Assembly: GCF_016616885.1 (NCBI RefSeq)
Contig: NZ_CP067102.1
Location: forward strand, 744,001 to 808,000
DNA: 64,000 bases
From: Bradyrhizobium diazoefficiens
GTDB lineage: Bacteria; Pseudomonadota; Alphaproteobacteria; Rhizobiales; Xanthobacteraceae
Reading direction: 5' to 3'
The notes under the pieces are model-generated. The model was given only the letters and a program-made list of their open reading frames with translations. It did not search any database and was not told the origin of the DNA. The position numbers and the translations under genes are program-made. Below are positions 33,350-42,055 of the stretch, piece after piece; positions within the stretch are counted from its first letter, which is position 1; every line of letters starts with the position of its first letter.

Positions 33350-33393
33350 GTGATCCGGAAAAGCGTGCATCGGTTTTCAGAACAGATCGCGCC
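33350..33393. repeat. Degenerate palindromic element before xylB
   Basis: TGATCCGGAAAAGCGTGCAT followed by CGGTTTTCAGAACAGATCGC resembles the first element at 28919-28963 (same CCGGA-A-GTG-CGGTT-TC-GAA-AGATC framework) but the outer arms no longer pair fully. It lies in the leader of the xylB operon. Confidence 0.55.
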
Positions 33394-33416
33394 CAAACGA
33401 AGAGGGAGGGACGAGC

Positions 33417-34871
33417 TTGTATCTCGGAATTGACATCGGCACGTCCGGCGTGAAGGCGGTGCTCGTGAGCGAAGCCGGCGCGGTCGTCGCGACGGCAGCG
33501 CGCGAGCTTGCGCTGTCGCACCCCGCGCCGTTGTGGTCCGAGCAGGATCCCGACGCCTGGGTCGATGCGGCGATCGGCGCGGTCGACGATCTCGCGCGCC
33601 AGCATCCGCGCGAGGTCGCGCGGGTAGCGGGCATTGGGCTGTCAGGCCAGATGCATGGCGCGACGCTGCTGGATGGCGACGGCCGGCCGCTGCGCCCGGC
33701 CATTCTCTGGAACGACGGCCGCTCGCATGCCGAATGCACCGTGCTGGAGCGGCGCTGCCCGTCCCTCCACGGGATCGCGGGTAATCTCGCGATGCCCGGC
33801 TTCACGGCACCGAAGCTGCTCTGGGTCGCACGGCATGAGCCAGACATCTTCGATCGCGTGGCAAAGGTGCTGCTCCCGAAAGCCTATGTCCGCTACCGCC
33901 TCACCGGCGAGATGGTCGAGGAGATGTCCGACGCGGCCGGCACGCTGTGGCTCGACGTTGGTTTGCGCCGCTGGTCCCCCCTGCTGCTGCATGCCACCGG
34001 GCTCGACCTGCATCACATGCCGCGCCTCGTCGAAGGCAGCGCGGCGAGTGCGGTGCTTGCGCCCGAATTCGCACAGCGTTGGGGCATGGCGAAGGACGTC
34101 GTGGTCGCCGGCGGCGCCGGTGACAATGCCGCCAGCGCGATCGGGCTCGGCGCGATCGCGCCTGGCGACGCGTTTCTGTCACTGGGAACCTCAGGTGTGG
34201 TGTTCCGCGTCACCGATCGCTTTGCGCCGGCGCCGGCCTCGGCGGTGCATGCGTTCTGCCACGCGCTGCCCGGTCTCTGGCACCAGATGGGCGTGATGCT
34301 GTCGGCGGCCGCCTCGCTCGCCTGGCTTGCCGGAGTGATGGAAACTCCTGCAGCGGTCCTGTTGGCGCCGCTCGGCGAGCGCGTCGACGGGCCAAGCCCG
34401 GTCAAATTCCTGCCCTATCTCGACGGCGAGCGCACCCCGCACAACGATGCCGCCGCGAGCGGCGCCTTCGTGGGCCTACGCGCTGCGACCGGCCGCAGCC
34501 AGGTCGTCCAGGCCGTGCTCGAAGGCGTCGCCTTTGCCGCGCGCGATAATCTGGCGGCGCTGAGCGCGGCGGGCGGCGCGATCACCGAGCTCGATCTGGT
34601 CGGCGGCGGCTCGCGCTCTCCGTTGTGGGCGCAGATCTGCGCCGACGTGCTCGGCATTGCCGTGCACCGCGTCGAGGAGGGCGAGGTCGGTGCGGCGCTC
34701 GGCGCCGCGCGGCTCGGACGTCTCGCGGCCACCGGCGACGATCCCATGCAAATCTGCACCCGTCCGCGACGGCTCGCCAGTTTCGTGCCCCGCGCCTCCG
34801 CAGCGTCCGCCTATGATGAGGCCTATCGCCGCTGGCGTGAACTTTATCCTGCGTTGAAGGAGACCACTTAA
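33417..34871 (+). CDS. xylB: Xylulokinase
   Basis: 484 residues, FGGY-family kinase. It phosphorylates D-xylulose to xylulose 5-phosphate. The ATPase phosphate-1 motif is YLGIDIGTSGVKAVLVSEAG, GLSGQMHGATLLDGDGRPL is the substrate-side loop, and the FGGY signatures VAGGAGDNAASAIGLGAI and LDLVGGGSRSPLWAQICADV are intact. The start is TTG at 33417 with GGGAGGGACGAG as ribosome-binding site; no ATG gives the conserved N-terminus. Its stop TAA directly abuts the xylA GTG. Confidence 0.95.
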   Translation: MYLGIDIGTSGVKAVLVSEAGAVVATAARELALSHPAPLWSEQDPDAWVDAAIGAVDDLARQHPREVARVAGIGLSGQMHGATLLDGDGRPLRPAILWNDGRSHAECTVLERRCPSLHGIAGNLAMPGFTAPKLLWVARHEPDIFDRVAKVLLPKAYVRYRLTGEMVEEMSDAAGTLWLDVGLRRWSPLLLHATGLDLHHMPRLVEGSAASAVLAPEFAQRWGMAKDVVVAGGAGDNAASAIGLGAIAPGDAFLSLGTSGVVFRVTDRFAPAPASAVHAFCHALPGLWHQMGVMLSAAASLAWLAGVMETPAAVLLAPLGERVDGPSPVKFLPYLDGERTPHNDAAASGAFVGLRAATGRSQVVQAVLEGVAFAARDNLAALSAAGGAITELDLVGGGSRSPLWAQICADVLGIAVHRVEEGEVGAALGAARLGRLAATGDDPMQICTRPRRLASFVPRASAASAYDEAYRRWRELYPALKETT

Positions 34872-36194
34872 GTGAACGCGTCAGCCAAGTTCTTCGATGC
34901 CAGCGCACCCGTCGCCTTTGCCGGCAAGGATGCGGGAAATGCGCCCGCCTTCCGCTGGTACGACAAGGATCGCATGGTTCACGGCCGCAGGCTGGAAGAT
35001 CATTTGCGCTTTGCGGTCTGCTACTGGCATTCGTTCTGCTGGCCGGGCGCCGATCCCTTCGGCGGCGAGACGTTTTTGCGGCCCTGGCACCACGGCAGCG
35101 ATGCGATGGCGATGGCGCGCGCCAAGGCCGATGTCGCCTTCGAGCTGTTCCGCCTGCTGGACGTGCCCTTCTTCACCTTCCACGACGTCGATGCGGCGCC
35201 GGAAGGCGCCTCGCTCAGCGAATCGGTCGCCAACCTCAACGCCATCGCCGATCTGTTCGAAGCGAAGATGGCATCAAGCAAGGTCCGCCTGCTCTGGGGC
35301 ACCGCAAACCTGTTCACGCATCGCCGCTACATGGCGGGCGCAGCGACCAATCCGGACCCCGAAATCTTCACCTATGCCGCCGGCCAGGTCCGCGCCGCGC
35401 TGGAGGTAACGCACCGGCTTGGCGGCCAGAATTATGTGCTGTGGGGCGGCCGCGAGGGCTACGAGACGCTGCTCAACACCGATCTCAAGCGCGAGCTCGA
35501 CCAGCTCGGCCGCTTCGTTTCGCTGGTGGTCGAGCACAAGCACAAAATCGGCTTCAAGGGCCCGATCCTGATCGAGCCGAAGCCGAAGGAGCCGACCAAG
35601 CATCAATATGATTTCGACGTCGCCACCTGTTACGGCTTCCTCGCGCGCTACGATCTGCTCAAGGACGTCAAGCTCAACATCGAGCAGAATCACGCCATCC
35701 TCGCCGGCCATTCCTTCCATCACGAGGTCGCGCTGGCTGAGGCGCTCGGCGTGTTCGGCTCGCTCGACATCAACCGCGGCGACGATCTGCTCGGCTGGGA
35801 CACCGACCAGTTCGCGATGAATGTGGGTGAGCTGGCGCTGGTGTTCCACGAGATCCTGAACCGTGGCGGCTTCACCTCGGGCGGGCTCAATTTCGACGCC
35901 AAGATCCGCCGCCAGTCGATCGATCCCGACGATCTCATCCATGCCCATGTCGGCTCGATGGATGCGTGCGCGCGGGCGCTTCTCGCCGCTGCCGACATGC
36001 TCGATGCCGGTGCCCTCACGACGCCGCTCGCCGATCGCTACGGCGGCTGGGCGGGAGCCGAGGGACGTGCCATTCTCGGCGGCCAGCGTTCGCTCGCCGA
36101 TCTCTCCGATCGCGCACTGGGTGCGGGCTTCGACCCGCAGCCGCGCTCGGGACGGCAGGAATATCTGGAATCTCTCGTCAACCGTTACGTCTGA
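34872..36194 (+). CDS. xylA: Xylose isomerase
   Basis: 440 residues, group II (long) form. It interconverts D-xylose and D-xylulose using two divalent metals. [20 protein letters not shown], the catalytic-His region [43 protein letters not shown] and [15 protein letters not shown] are all present. The GTG start (34872) is contiguous with the xylB stop. Together with xylB it feeds xylulose 5-phosphate into the pentose phosphate pathway. Confidence 0.96.
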   Translation: MNASAKFFDASAPVAFAGKDAGNAPAFRWYDKDRMVHGRRLEDHLRFAVCYWHSFCWPGADPFGGETFLRPWHHGSDAMAMARAKADVAFELFRLLDVPFFTFHDVDAAPEGASLSESVANLNAIADLFEAKMASSKVRLLWGTANLFTHRRYMAGAATNPDPEIFTYAAGQVRAALEVTHRLGGQNYVLWGGREGYETLLNTDLKRELDQLGRFVSLVVEHKHKIGFKGPILIEPKPKEPTKHQYDFDVATCYGFLARYDLLKDVKLNIEQNHAILAGHSFHHEVALAEALGVFGSLDINRGDDLLGWDTDQFAMNVGELALVFHEILNRGGFTSGGLNFDAKIRRQSIDPDDLIHAHVGSMDACARALLAAADMLDAGALTTPLADRYGGWAGAEGRAILGGQRSLADLSDRALGAGFDPQPRSGRQEYLESLVNRYV

Positions 36195-36202
36195 GGTCGC
36201 TG

Positions 36203-36961
36203 ATGGCAAGTGCTGACACAACACCGGTCCTCGAACTGACCGGCATCGGCAAGGAGTTCGGCGCCATCCGCGCGCTGCATGATGTCGATATGCATGTCCA
36301 CCCGGGCGAAGTGGTCGGCCTGATGGGCGACAACGGTGCCGGCAAGTCGACGCTGGTCAAGATCATCGCCGGCAATTTCCGCCCCAGCCATGGCGAGATC
36401 CGCTTTGGCGGCAGTGCAGTCCACTTTGGCCGCCCGGTCGATGCCCGCGCGGTCGGGATCGAGGTTGTCTATCAGGACCTCGCGCTCGCCGACAATCTGA
36501 CCGCTGCCGCCAACGTGTTTCTCGGCCGCGAGCTCAAGCGCAAGTTCGGCCCCATCGCTTTGCTCGACCACAAGGCGATGGCGTCGCGTGCGCTGGAGCT
36601 GTTCGGCGAGCTGCGCTCGGAGACGCGCCCCTACGATCTCGTCAAGCAGATGTCGGGCGGCCAGCGCCAGGCAGTCGCGATCGCGCGGACGCGGCTCTCA
36701 AATGCGAGGCTCGTCATGATGGATGAGCCGACGGCCGCGATCTCGGTCCGTCAGGTCGAGCAGGTGCTGGGCCTGATCCACCGGCTGAAGGAGCAGGGCG
36801 TCGCCGTGATGCTGATCTCGCACCGCATGCCCGACGTCTTCGCGGTGTGCGACCGCGTCATCGTCATGCGCCGCGGCGAGAAGCGGGCCGACAAGCCGAT
36901 CCACGAGACCTCCCCCGAGGAAGTCACCGCCCTCATCACCGGCGCGAAGGAGGCGGCGTAA
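36203..36961 (+). CDS. CUT2-family sugar ABC transporter ATPase (single-domain)
   Basis: 252 residues. Walker A GDNGAGKST, signature MSGGQRQAVAIAR, Walker B LVMMDEPTAAIS and switch SHRMPDV are present. CUT2 ATPases such as XylG or RbsA normally have two ATPase halves (about 500 aa); this protein has one, like FrcA of the rhizobial fructose/mannose/ribose transporter. It probably works as a homodimer with the permease encoded next, which starts at its stop codon. The ATG is 8 bp after the xylA stop. Confidence 0.92.
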   Translation: MASADTTPVLELTGIGKEFGAIRALHDVDMHVHPGEVVGLMGDNGAGKSTLVKIIAGNFRPSHGEIRFGGSAVHFGRPVDARAVGIEVVYQDLALADNLTAAANVFLGRELKRKFGPIALLDHKAMASRALELFGELRSETRPYDLVKQMSGGQRQAVAIARTRLSNARLVMMDEPTAAISVRQVEQVLGLIHRLKEQGVAVMLISHRMPDVFAVCDRVIVMRRGEKRADKPIHETSPEEVTALITGAKEAA

Positions 36962-38031
36962 TGGCTATGCCCCTGGAATCTCCCGTCACGTTCTCGAACG
37001 TCGGCAAGGTCAAATGGTGGCGGCGCGGCATCTTCGCGTCCCAGACCGGCTACGTCATCCTGGCGCTCCTGGCGCTGATGGTCGTGATGCAGTTTGCCAG
37101 CCCGTATTTCTTCACGGAGGGCAATATGCAGAACGTGGCGAAGAACTTCTCCTTCATCGCCATTGCCACGCTCGGAATCACCTTCGTCATCATCACCGGC
37201 GGCATTGATCTCTCCGTCGGCTCTATGATGTGTTTTTCTGCGATGATCACCTCGATGGTCATGGTCGAGCTGTCGGCGCCGGGATCGGCGTTCGTCCATC
37301 TGGCCGCCGACGGCAAGACCGTCGTCGCCAATGTGCCGGGATTGATCTTTCTGATCTCGGTGCTTGCAGGACTGTGCGCCGCGTTGATCGTCGGGCTCAT
37401 CAACGGCTTCTGCATTGCGGTGCTCGGGCTGTCGCCCTTCGTCACCACGCTCGGCATGCTCTCGATCGTGCGTGGGCTCGCCTATGTCGTCTCCAACGGC
37501 CGCGGCAGCTTTCCCGGCGGGCCAGACGCCGATTATTTCTATGCGCTGACATCGGGTGACGTGCTCGGCGTGCCCGCGCCGTTCATCTATCTGGTGATCC
37601 TCGCTCTCGCCATGGCCGTGGTCCTGCACCACAGCGCCTTCGGCCGCCACGTCTTCGCGCTCGGCGGCAACGAGAAGGCGGCGGAGCTGACCGGCATCCC
37701 GGTGGTGCGGGTGAAGATCGAGGTCTATGTGATCTGCGCGCTCGCCGCGGGGCTCCAGGGCATCATCATCTCCGGTTGGCTCGGCTCGGCGCCGGCCAAC
37801 ATGGCGACCTCCTACGAGCTCAACGTGATTGCGGCCGCCGTGATCGGTGGCGCCAATCTGGCCGGCGGCATCGGCGGTCCGCTCGGTGCCATCGTCGGCT
37901 GTGTGTTGCTCGAGGTGATCCGCAACGGCCTCGTGCTCGCGCAGGTCAACTCCTACTGGCAGCAGACGCTGGTGGGCGTGATCATCATCCTTGCCGTGCT
38001 GGTCGACCGTATCCGCTCGCGCATGACTTAA
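36961..38031 (+). CDS. CUT2-family sugar ABC transporter permease
   Basis: 356 residues with about ten membrane helices. The BPD_transp_2 signatures are IAIATLGITFVIITGGIDLS VGS-like sequence near residues 65-85 and GLSPFVTTLGMLSIVRGLAY near 158-177, plus LGGNEKAAELTGIPVVRVKI. It forms the channel with the single-domain ATPase and the binding protein at 38125. There is an unusually long loop between helices 3 and 4 (about 95-120, SAFVHLAADGKTVVANVPG). ATG 36961 overlaps the ATPase stop by one base. Confidence 0.92.
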   Translation: MAMPLESPVTFSNVGKVKWWRRGIFASQTGYVILALLALMVVMQFASPYFFTEGNMQNVAKNFSFIAIATLGITFVIITGGIDLSVGSMMCFSAMITSMVMVELSAPGSAFVHLAADGKTVVANVPGLIFLISVLAGLCAALIVGLINGFCIAVLGLSPFVTTLGMLSIVRGLAYVVSNGRGSFPGGPDADYFYALTSGDVLGVPAPFIYLVILALAMAVVLHHSAFGRHVFALGGNEKAAELTGIPVVRVKIEVYVICALAAGLQGIIISGWLGSAPANMATSYELNVIAAAVIGGANLAGGIGGPLGAIVGCVLLEVIRNGLVLAQVNSYWQQTLVGVIIILAVLVDRIRSRMT

Positions 38032-38124
38032 CCTGTTACTCCGGAAGGACAACGAAAGATCGTCTATCCGCCTGCCGGGGCATCACATCACAAATGGATA
38101 GGCAACAAAGTTTGGAGGGAAGAA

Positions 38125-39057
38125 ATGAAGAAGCTTCTGTTGGCCGGCGTCACCATCGCCATGATGGCAACCCCGGCATTTGCCCAGACCTACAAATTCG
38201 CCGTCGTGCCCAAGGCGATGAACAATCCGTTCTTCGACGTGGCGCGTGACGGCTGCATGAAGCGCGCCAAGGAGCTCGGCAATGTCGAGTGCATCTACAA
38301 GGGGCCGATCGAGCACGAACCGGCGACGCAGGCGCAGATCATCCAGGACTTCATCACCCAGAAGGTGGATGGACTGGCAATCTCGGTTGCCGACGTCGCG
38401 GCGATGACCAAGTCGATCGACGCAGCGACTGCAGCCGGCATCCCCGTCATCACGTTTGACGCGGACGCGCCGGGTTCCAAGCGGCTTGCCTATATCGGCA
38501 CCAACAACAAGGACTTCGGCCTCGCGCTCGGCAAGCAGTTGCTCCAGCTCCGGCCCGATGGCGGCAAATATGCCATGGTCTCCGGCGGCCCGGGTGCGAA
38601 GAACCTTGCCGAACGTGTCGACGGTGTCCGCGAAGCGCTCAAAGGCTCGAAATGGGTCGAGGTCCAGGGTTCGCCGACCTTCTGCAATGACGATTCCACG
38701 CTCGCGATCCAGCAGATGACGGACCTGCGCACCGCGACACCGGACCTCGCGGCGATCGTGCCGGTCGGCGGCTGGCCGATGTTTGCACCCGAAGGCTTCA
38801 AGGCTTTCGTCAACAAGAACAAGAAGGACATCGACTCCGGCAAGCTGACGCTCGTTGTCGCCGACACGCTCAAAATGCAGCTTGAGCTGCTGCGCGACGG
38901 CTACTCCAACGCACTCACCGGTCAGCGTCCGTTCGAGATGGGTGAAAAGTCGATGGACGCCCTGCTCGCGATCAAGAAGGGCGGGAAGGTGCCGGAAGTG
39001 ATCTACACCGGCCTCGATCTCGTGACCAAGGACAACGTCGCTCAACTCTTGAAGTAG
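38125..39057 (+). CDS. Sugar ABC transporter substrate-binding protein
   Basis: 310 residues. A signal peptide (1-21, ATPAFA) precedes a ribose/xylose-type periplasmic-binding domain: YKFAVVPKAMNNPFFDVARD, PATQAQIIQDFITQKVDGLA, AGIPVITFDADAPGSKRLAY and IGTNNKDFGLALGKQLLQL. It captures a sugar in the periplasm for the CUT2 permease. The ATG has TTGGAGGGAAG upstream. It lies 93 bp after the permease gene in the same direction, and two hairpins follow its stop. Confidence 0.92.
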   Translation: MKKLLLAGVTIAMMATPAFAQTYKFAVVPKAMNNPFFDVARDGCMKRAKELGNVECIYKGPIEHEPATQAQIIQDFITQKVDGLAISVADVAAMTKSIDAATAAGIPVITFDADAPGSKRLAYIGTNNKDFGLALGKQLLQLRPDGGKYAMVSGGPGAKNLAERVDGVREALKGSKWVEVQGSPTFCNDDSTLAIQQMTDLRTATPDLAAIVPVGGWPMFAPEGFKAFVNKNKKDIDSGKLTLVVADTLKMQLELLRDGYSNALTGQRPFEMGEKSMDALLAIKKGGKVPEVIYTGLDLVTKDNVAQLLK

Positions 39058-39070
39058 GGACGTCAAGTAG

Positions 39071-39134
39071 GAACGTCTCCCAGCCCCGACGTTCCTGCGC
39101 TACACTCCCTCTCCCATCCGCGGGGGAGGGAGTG
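39071..39134 (+). promoter_or_regulatory. Two hairpins between binding-protein gene and aldo-keto reductase gene
   Basis: GAACGTC (39071-39077) pairs with GACGTTC (39088-39094). CACTCCCTC (39103-39111) pairs with GAGGGAGTG (39126-39134). Neither is followed by a T-run. They probably shield the 3' end of the binding-protein message within the operon; the second is a short relative of the CCCTCTCCC repeats at 45451 and 53031. Confidence 0.6.
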
Positions 39135-39155
39135 CTGCTTTGGAAGGAAATTGCA

Positions 39156-40133
39156 ATGAAGCGTACCCGGCTTGCTGACGGCCTCGACGTCACTTCGATT
39201 GGCCTTGGATCGGCGCCGCTCGGCGGATTGTTCTCGGCGGTCAGCGATGCAGATGCGGAGGCGACTCTTGCGGCCGGGTGGTCCGCCGGCATCCGTTTCT
39301 ACGACACCGCGCCGCTCTACGGCTTTGGCCTGGCCGAGCGCCGTGTCGGCGGCTTCCTGCGACAGCAGAAGCGCGACTCGTTCGCGATCTCGACCAAGGT
39401 CGGCCGGTTGCTGCGCCCCGAGGCCAATTCGGCTGAGGACGACCATTACAAGGGCGTGCCTGCGTTGCGGCCGCAATTCGATTTCAGCTATGACGGTGTG
39501 ATGCGTTCGGTCGAAGAGAGCCTCGTTCGCCTCGGGCTCGACCGCGTCGATGTTCTGCTCGTGCACGATCCCGACGATCACTATGACGCAGCCGTTAACG
39601 GTGCCTTCCGCGCGCTGATGCGCCTGCGCGATGACGGCACGGTCAAGGCGATCGGTTCCGGCATGAACCAGTCCGAGATGCTCACGCGTTTCGCCGAAGC
39701 CGTGCCGGTCGACTGCTTCCTGCTCGCCGGCCGTTACACGCTGCTCGACCAGGACGCGCTGGATGCGCTGTTTCCGGTCTGTGCTGCGAAGAACATCGGC
39801 ATCCTGCTCGGCGGCATCTACAACAGCGGCATTCTGGCCAATCCGCACACCGGCGCGAAGTTCAATTATCAGGACGCCGACGCAGCGCTCGTGGGGCGCG
39901 CGCTTGCGCTCGACGCGCTCTGCCGCAAGCACGGCACCGAGCTGAAGGCTGCCGCGCTCCAGTTCTGCATGGCCCATCCGGCCGTGACGGTCGCCGTGAT
40001 GGGCGCGCGCAACGCCGCGGAGGTCGCCGACAACATCGCGATGTCGGAACGCGCGGTACCGCCGGCTTTCTGGCAGGAGCTACGCGCGAAAAACCTGGTC
40101 GACGCGCGGGCGCCGCTGCCGGGCGGAGCGTGA
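39156..40133 (+). CDS. Aldo/keto reductase (D-threo-aldose 1-dehydrogenase type)
   Basis: 325 residues. The tetrad is D50, Y55 (FYDTAPLYGFG), K81 (ISTKVG) and H137 (LLVHDPDD). The pattern RRVGGFLRQQKRDSFAISTK and GVPALRPQFDFSYDGVMRSV matches L-fucose/D-arabinose dehydrogenases, which oxidise aldoses to lactones with NAD(P)+. It lies directly upstream of the lactonase-like gene and downstream of the CUT2 transporter genes. A role in oxidising a sugar imported by that transporter is likely. ATG 39156 follows GGAAGGAAA. Confidence 0.9.
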   Translation: MKRTRLADGLDVTSIGLGSAPLGGLFSAVSDADAEATLAAGWSAGIRFYDTAPLYGFGLAERRVGGFLRQQKRDSFAISTKVGRLLRPEANSAEDDHYKGVPALRPQFDFSYDGVMRSVEESLVRLGLDRVDVLLVHDPDDHYDAAVNGAFRALMRLRDDGTVKAIGSGMNQSEMLTRFAEAVPVDCFLLAGRYTLLDQDALDALFPVCAAKNIGILLGGIYNSGILANPHTGAKFNYQDADAALVGRALALDALCRKHGTELKAAALQFCMAHPAVTVAVMGARNAAEVADNIAMSERAVPPAFWQELRAKNLVDARAPLPGGA

Positions 40134-40136
40134 GAC

Positions 40137-40985
40137 ATGCTCATCGATGCGCATCAGCATTTCTGGGATCCCGCGCGCGCCGACTATCCCTGGATGAACG
40201 CGCCTGAGCTCACGCCGATTCGCCGCGCCTTCGGGCCGGCCGATCTCTCACCGCTGCTGAAGGCGAACGGCATCGACGCAAGCGTCGTGGTGCAATGCCG
40301 CTCCGCGCTGGAGGAGACCGAGGAATTCTTGCGGGTCGCGCATGCCACGCCCTCCGTCATCGGTGTCGTTGGCTGGGCCGATCTGACCGATGCCGCGCTC
40401 GGCGACACGCTTGATCGGCTACGCGCGCTGCCGGGCGGCGCAAAGCTGATTGGTATCCGCCACCAGGTCCACGACGAGGCCGATCCCGACTGGCTGTTGC
40501 GCGCCGACGTCCAGCGCGGACTTGCGGCCGTGTTCGCCCACGATCTCGGCTACGACTTGCTCGTCCGCACCCGCGAGCTTCCCGCCGCAATCGCGACCGC
40601 AAAAGCCTTTCCGCAGGCACGCTTCGTGCTCGATCACGCCGCAAAACCTCCGATCGCCGATGGCGGCAGCGCCGAATGGTCCGACCACATCGCTGCGCTT
40701 GCGACTTGCGGCAACGTCTGGTGCAAGGTCTCGGGTCTCGCGACGGAGGCGAAATGGACCGATTGGGATGCGGAGCGGCTGTTTCCGTTCGTCCAGCACG
40801 TCGCGACTTGCTTTGGCGAGGACCGCCTGATCTTCGGCTCGGACTGGCCTGTGTGTCTGCTGGCGGGGAGCTACGGCGAGATCAAGGGCGCGCTGGACGC
40901 GTGCCTGGCGAAGCTGGGTGCGAGCGTCCGCGATAAGGCGTTCGGGGTGAATGCGAAGGCCGCGTATCGACTGGCGATTGGCTGA
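40137..40985 (+). CDS. Amidohydrolase-family lactonase (L-fuconolactonase type)
   Basis: 282 residues. It begins MLIDAHQHFWDPARADYPWM, the HxH metal motif of the amidohydrolase_2/fuconolactonase group, and ends with FGEDRLIFGSDWPVCLLAG, carrying the conserved GSDWP. Members hydrolyse sugar lactones (fuconolactone, galactarolactone). It starts 3 bp after the aldo-keto reductase stop; the two enzymes probably catalyse consecutive steps (aldose to lactone to aldonate). The next enzymes (dehydratase, aldolase) are not in this window. A strong terminator follows. Confidence 0.9.
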   Translation: MLIDAHQHFWDPARADYPWMNAPELTPIRRAFGPADLSPLLKANGIDASVVVQCRSALEETEEFLRVAHATPSVIGVVGWADLTDAALGDTLDRLRALPGGAKLIGIRHQVHDEADPDWLLRADVQRGLAAVFAHDLGYDLLVRTRELPAAIATAKAFPQARFVLDHAAKPPIADGGSAEWSDHIAALATCGNVWCKVSGLATEAKWTDWDAERLFPFVQHVATCFGEDRLIFGSDWPVCLLAGSYGEIKGALDACLAKLGASVRDKAFGVNAKAAYRLAIG

Positions 40986-40996
40986 GCCGGGAACTC

Positions 40997-41031
40997 GCTG
41001 CACCTTCTCCCCTTGTCGGAGAAGGTGCAGC
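40997..41031 (+). terminator. Hairpin after the lactonase gene
   Basis: GCTGCACCTTCTCC (40997-41010), seven-base loop and GGAGAAGGTGCAGC (41018-41031) form a perfect 14-bp stem, 11 bp after the stop. It ends the sugar operon and lies between it and the convergent NTF2-like gene, so it may serve both. There is no long T-run. Confidence 0.7.
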
Positions 41032-41043
41032 AATTAACATCCC

Positions 41044-41409
41044 TCACGCGCCCGCGGGCACCTGATCCAGAAATCCCGTGATGCTCTTGATCCGTCCATC
41101 CTTGAGCACGGCGAAATCAGTTCCCTTGATCGGGCTGTCGACGCCGTCGGGACCGAGACCCCAGCTGAAGCGGACATGGTCGCCGTAGCCGTTGGGCTCG
41201 CCTATCAATGTGAATTTGAAGTCGGGAAAGCGCTGCTGGACGCCGGCGATCAGGGCATCGATGCCGTCCCGGCCGTCACCCTTCATTATCGGATCCACAT
41301 AGCTCGCATCCGCCGTCCAGTTCTCGTTGAGCAATTCGCTGCGGCGATGTTGTGCGCGCTCGTTCCAGAGATCGATGTAGCGGCGGGCGATGGTGATGTG
41401 GTCGGTCAT
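41044..41409 (-). CDS. NTF2-like (SnoaL/ketosteroid-isomerase fold) protein
   Basis: 121 residues. ITIARRYIDLWNERAQHRRS at the N-terminus, WTADASYVDPIMKGDGRDGI, RFPDFKFTLIGEPNGYGDHV and KGTDFAVLKDGRIKSITGFL are the elements of the cone-shaped SnoaL fold. The role is unknown; members are isomerases, dehydratases or stress-related binding proteins. The ATG at 41409 follows GAAGGAGAAG. The RidA gene lies upstream on the same strand, with a strong hairpin between. Confidence 0.85.
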   Translation of the reverse strand: MTDHITIARRYIDLWNERAQHRRSELLNENWTADASYVDPIMKGDGRDGIDALIAGVQQRFPDFKFTLIGEPNGYGDHVRFSWGLGPDGVDSPIKGTDFAVLKDGRIKSITGFLDQVPAGA

Positions 41410-41460
41410 GATCTTCTCCTTCGATGGCGCCGTGGTTCGGCTGACCGTCACTATCGAAGG

Positions 41461-41514
41461 TTCACGCGCGCTGATCGATTACCTCGGAGGTCATCAGCGC
41501 GCGTGAAGTTTTTT
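41461..41514. terminator. Large hairpin between the RidA and NTF2-like genes
   Basis: TTCACGCGCGCTGAT (41461-41475) pairs perfectly with ATCAGCGCGCGTGAA (41493-41507). The loop holds a second small stem (ACCTC/GAGGT). Six T residues follow on the plus strand (41509-41514). Oddly, the T-run faces the plus strand although both flanking genes are on the minus strand. Confidence 0.65.
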
Positions 41515-41519
41515 CGAGT

Positions 41520-41870
41520 TTACTTCGCAGCGGTGACCATGATCTCGACGGTGTACTGCGGCGCGGCCAGCTTGGCTTCGACGGTGGCGCGGGCCGGTGT
41601 GTTGCCGGCCGACACCCAGCCGTCCCACACGGCGTTCATTTCCTGGAACGTCTTCATGTCGGTGATGTAGATCGTGGCCGACAGCAGCTTCGACTTGTCG
41701 GTGCCGGCCTTGGCGAGATGGCCGTCGATGGTCTTCAGGATGTCCTGGGTCTGCTTGGTCACGCTTTCGCCGGCGGCATTGTTGGCGACGACTCCGGCAA
41801 GATAGACGGTGTTGCCGTGCACGACGACCTGGCTCATGCGCGGGCCGGTTTCAAAACGCTGAATGCTCAT
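41520..41870 (-). CDS. RidA-family protein
   Basis: 116 residues. It shows MSQVVVHGNTVYLAGVVANN, QTQDILKTIDGHLAKAGTDK, LLSATIYITDMKTFQEMNAV and WDGWVSAGNTPARATVEAKL. The conserved Arg before ATVE is the residue that binds the imine acid in RidA. RidA deaminates reactive enamine/imine intermediates from PLP enzymes. This subgroup (often annotated as endoribonuclease L-PSP) forms trimers. A hairpin follows its stop. Confidence 0.92.
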   Translation of the reverse strand: MSIQRFETGPRMSQVVVHGNTVYLAGVVANNAAGESVTKQTQDILKTIDGHLAKAGTDKSKLLSATIYITDMKTFQEMNAVWDGWVSAGNTPARATVEAKLAAPQYTVEIMVTAAK

Positions 41871-42055
41871 TGGGGGATCTCCTGGTGGGAATGGCGGCCC
41901 TGTCTAGCGCAGAGGCTTGGGTCGAGCCACCCCGGGCACGCATGTGTTGCCAGCAACGCATGCGTTCGTTCAACGAAACCGGCTGGTATCCGCGGACGCA
42001 GCCGGGGCGGCGGCGAGCAGCGCAACGAACGTCCCGATGCATATCCACCGTCGCA

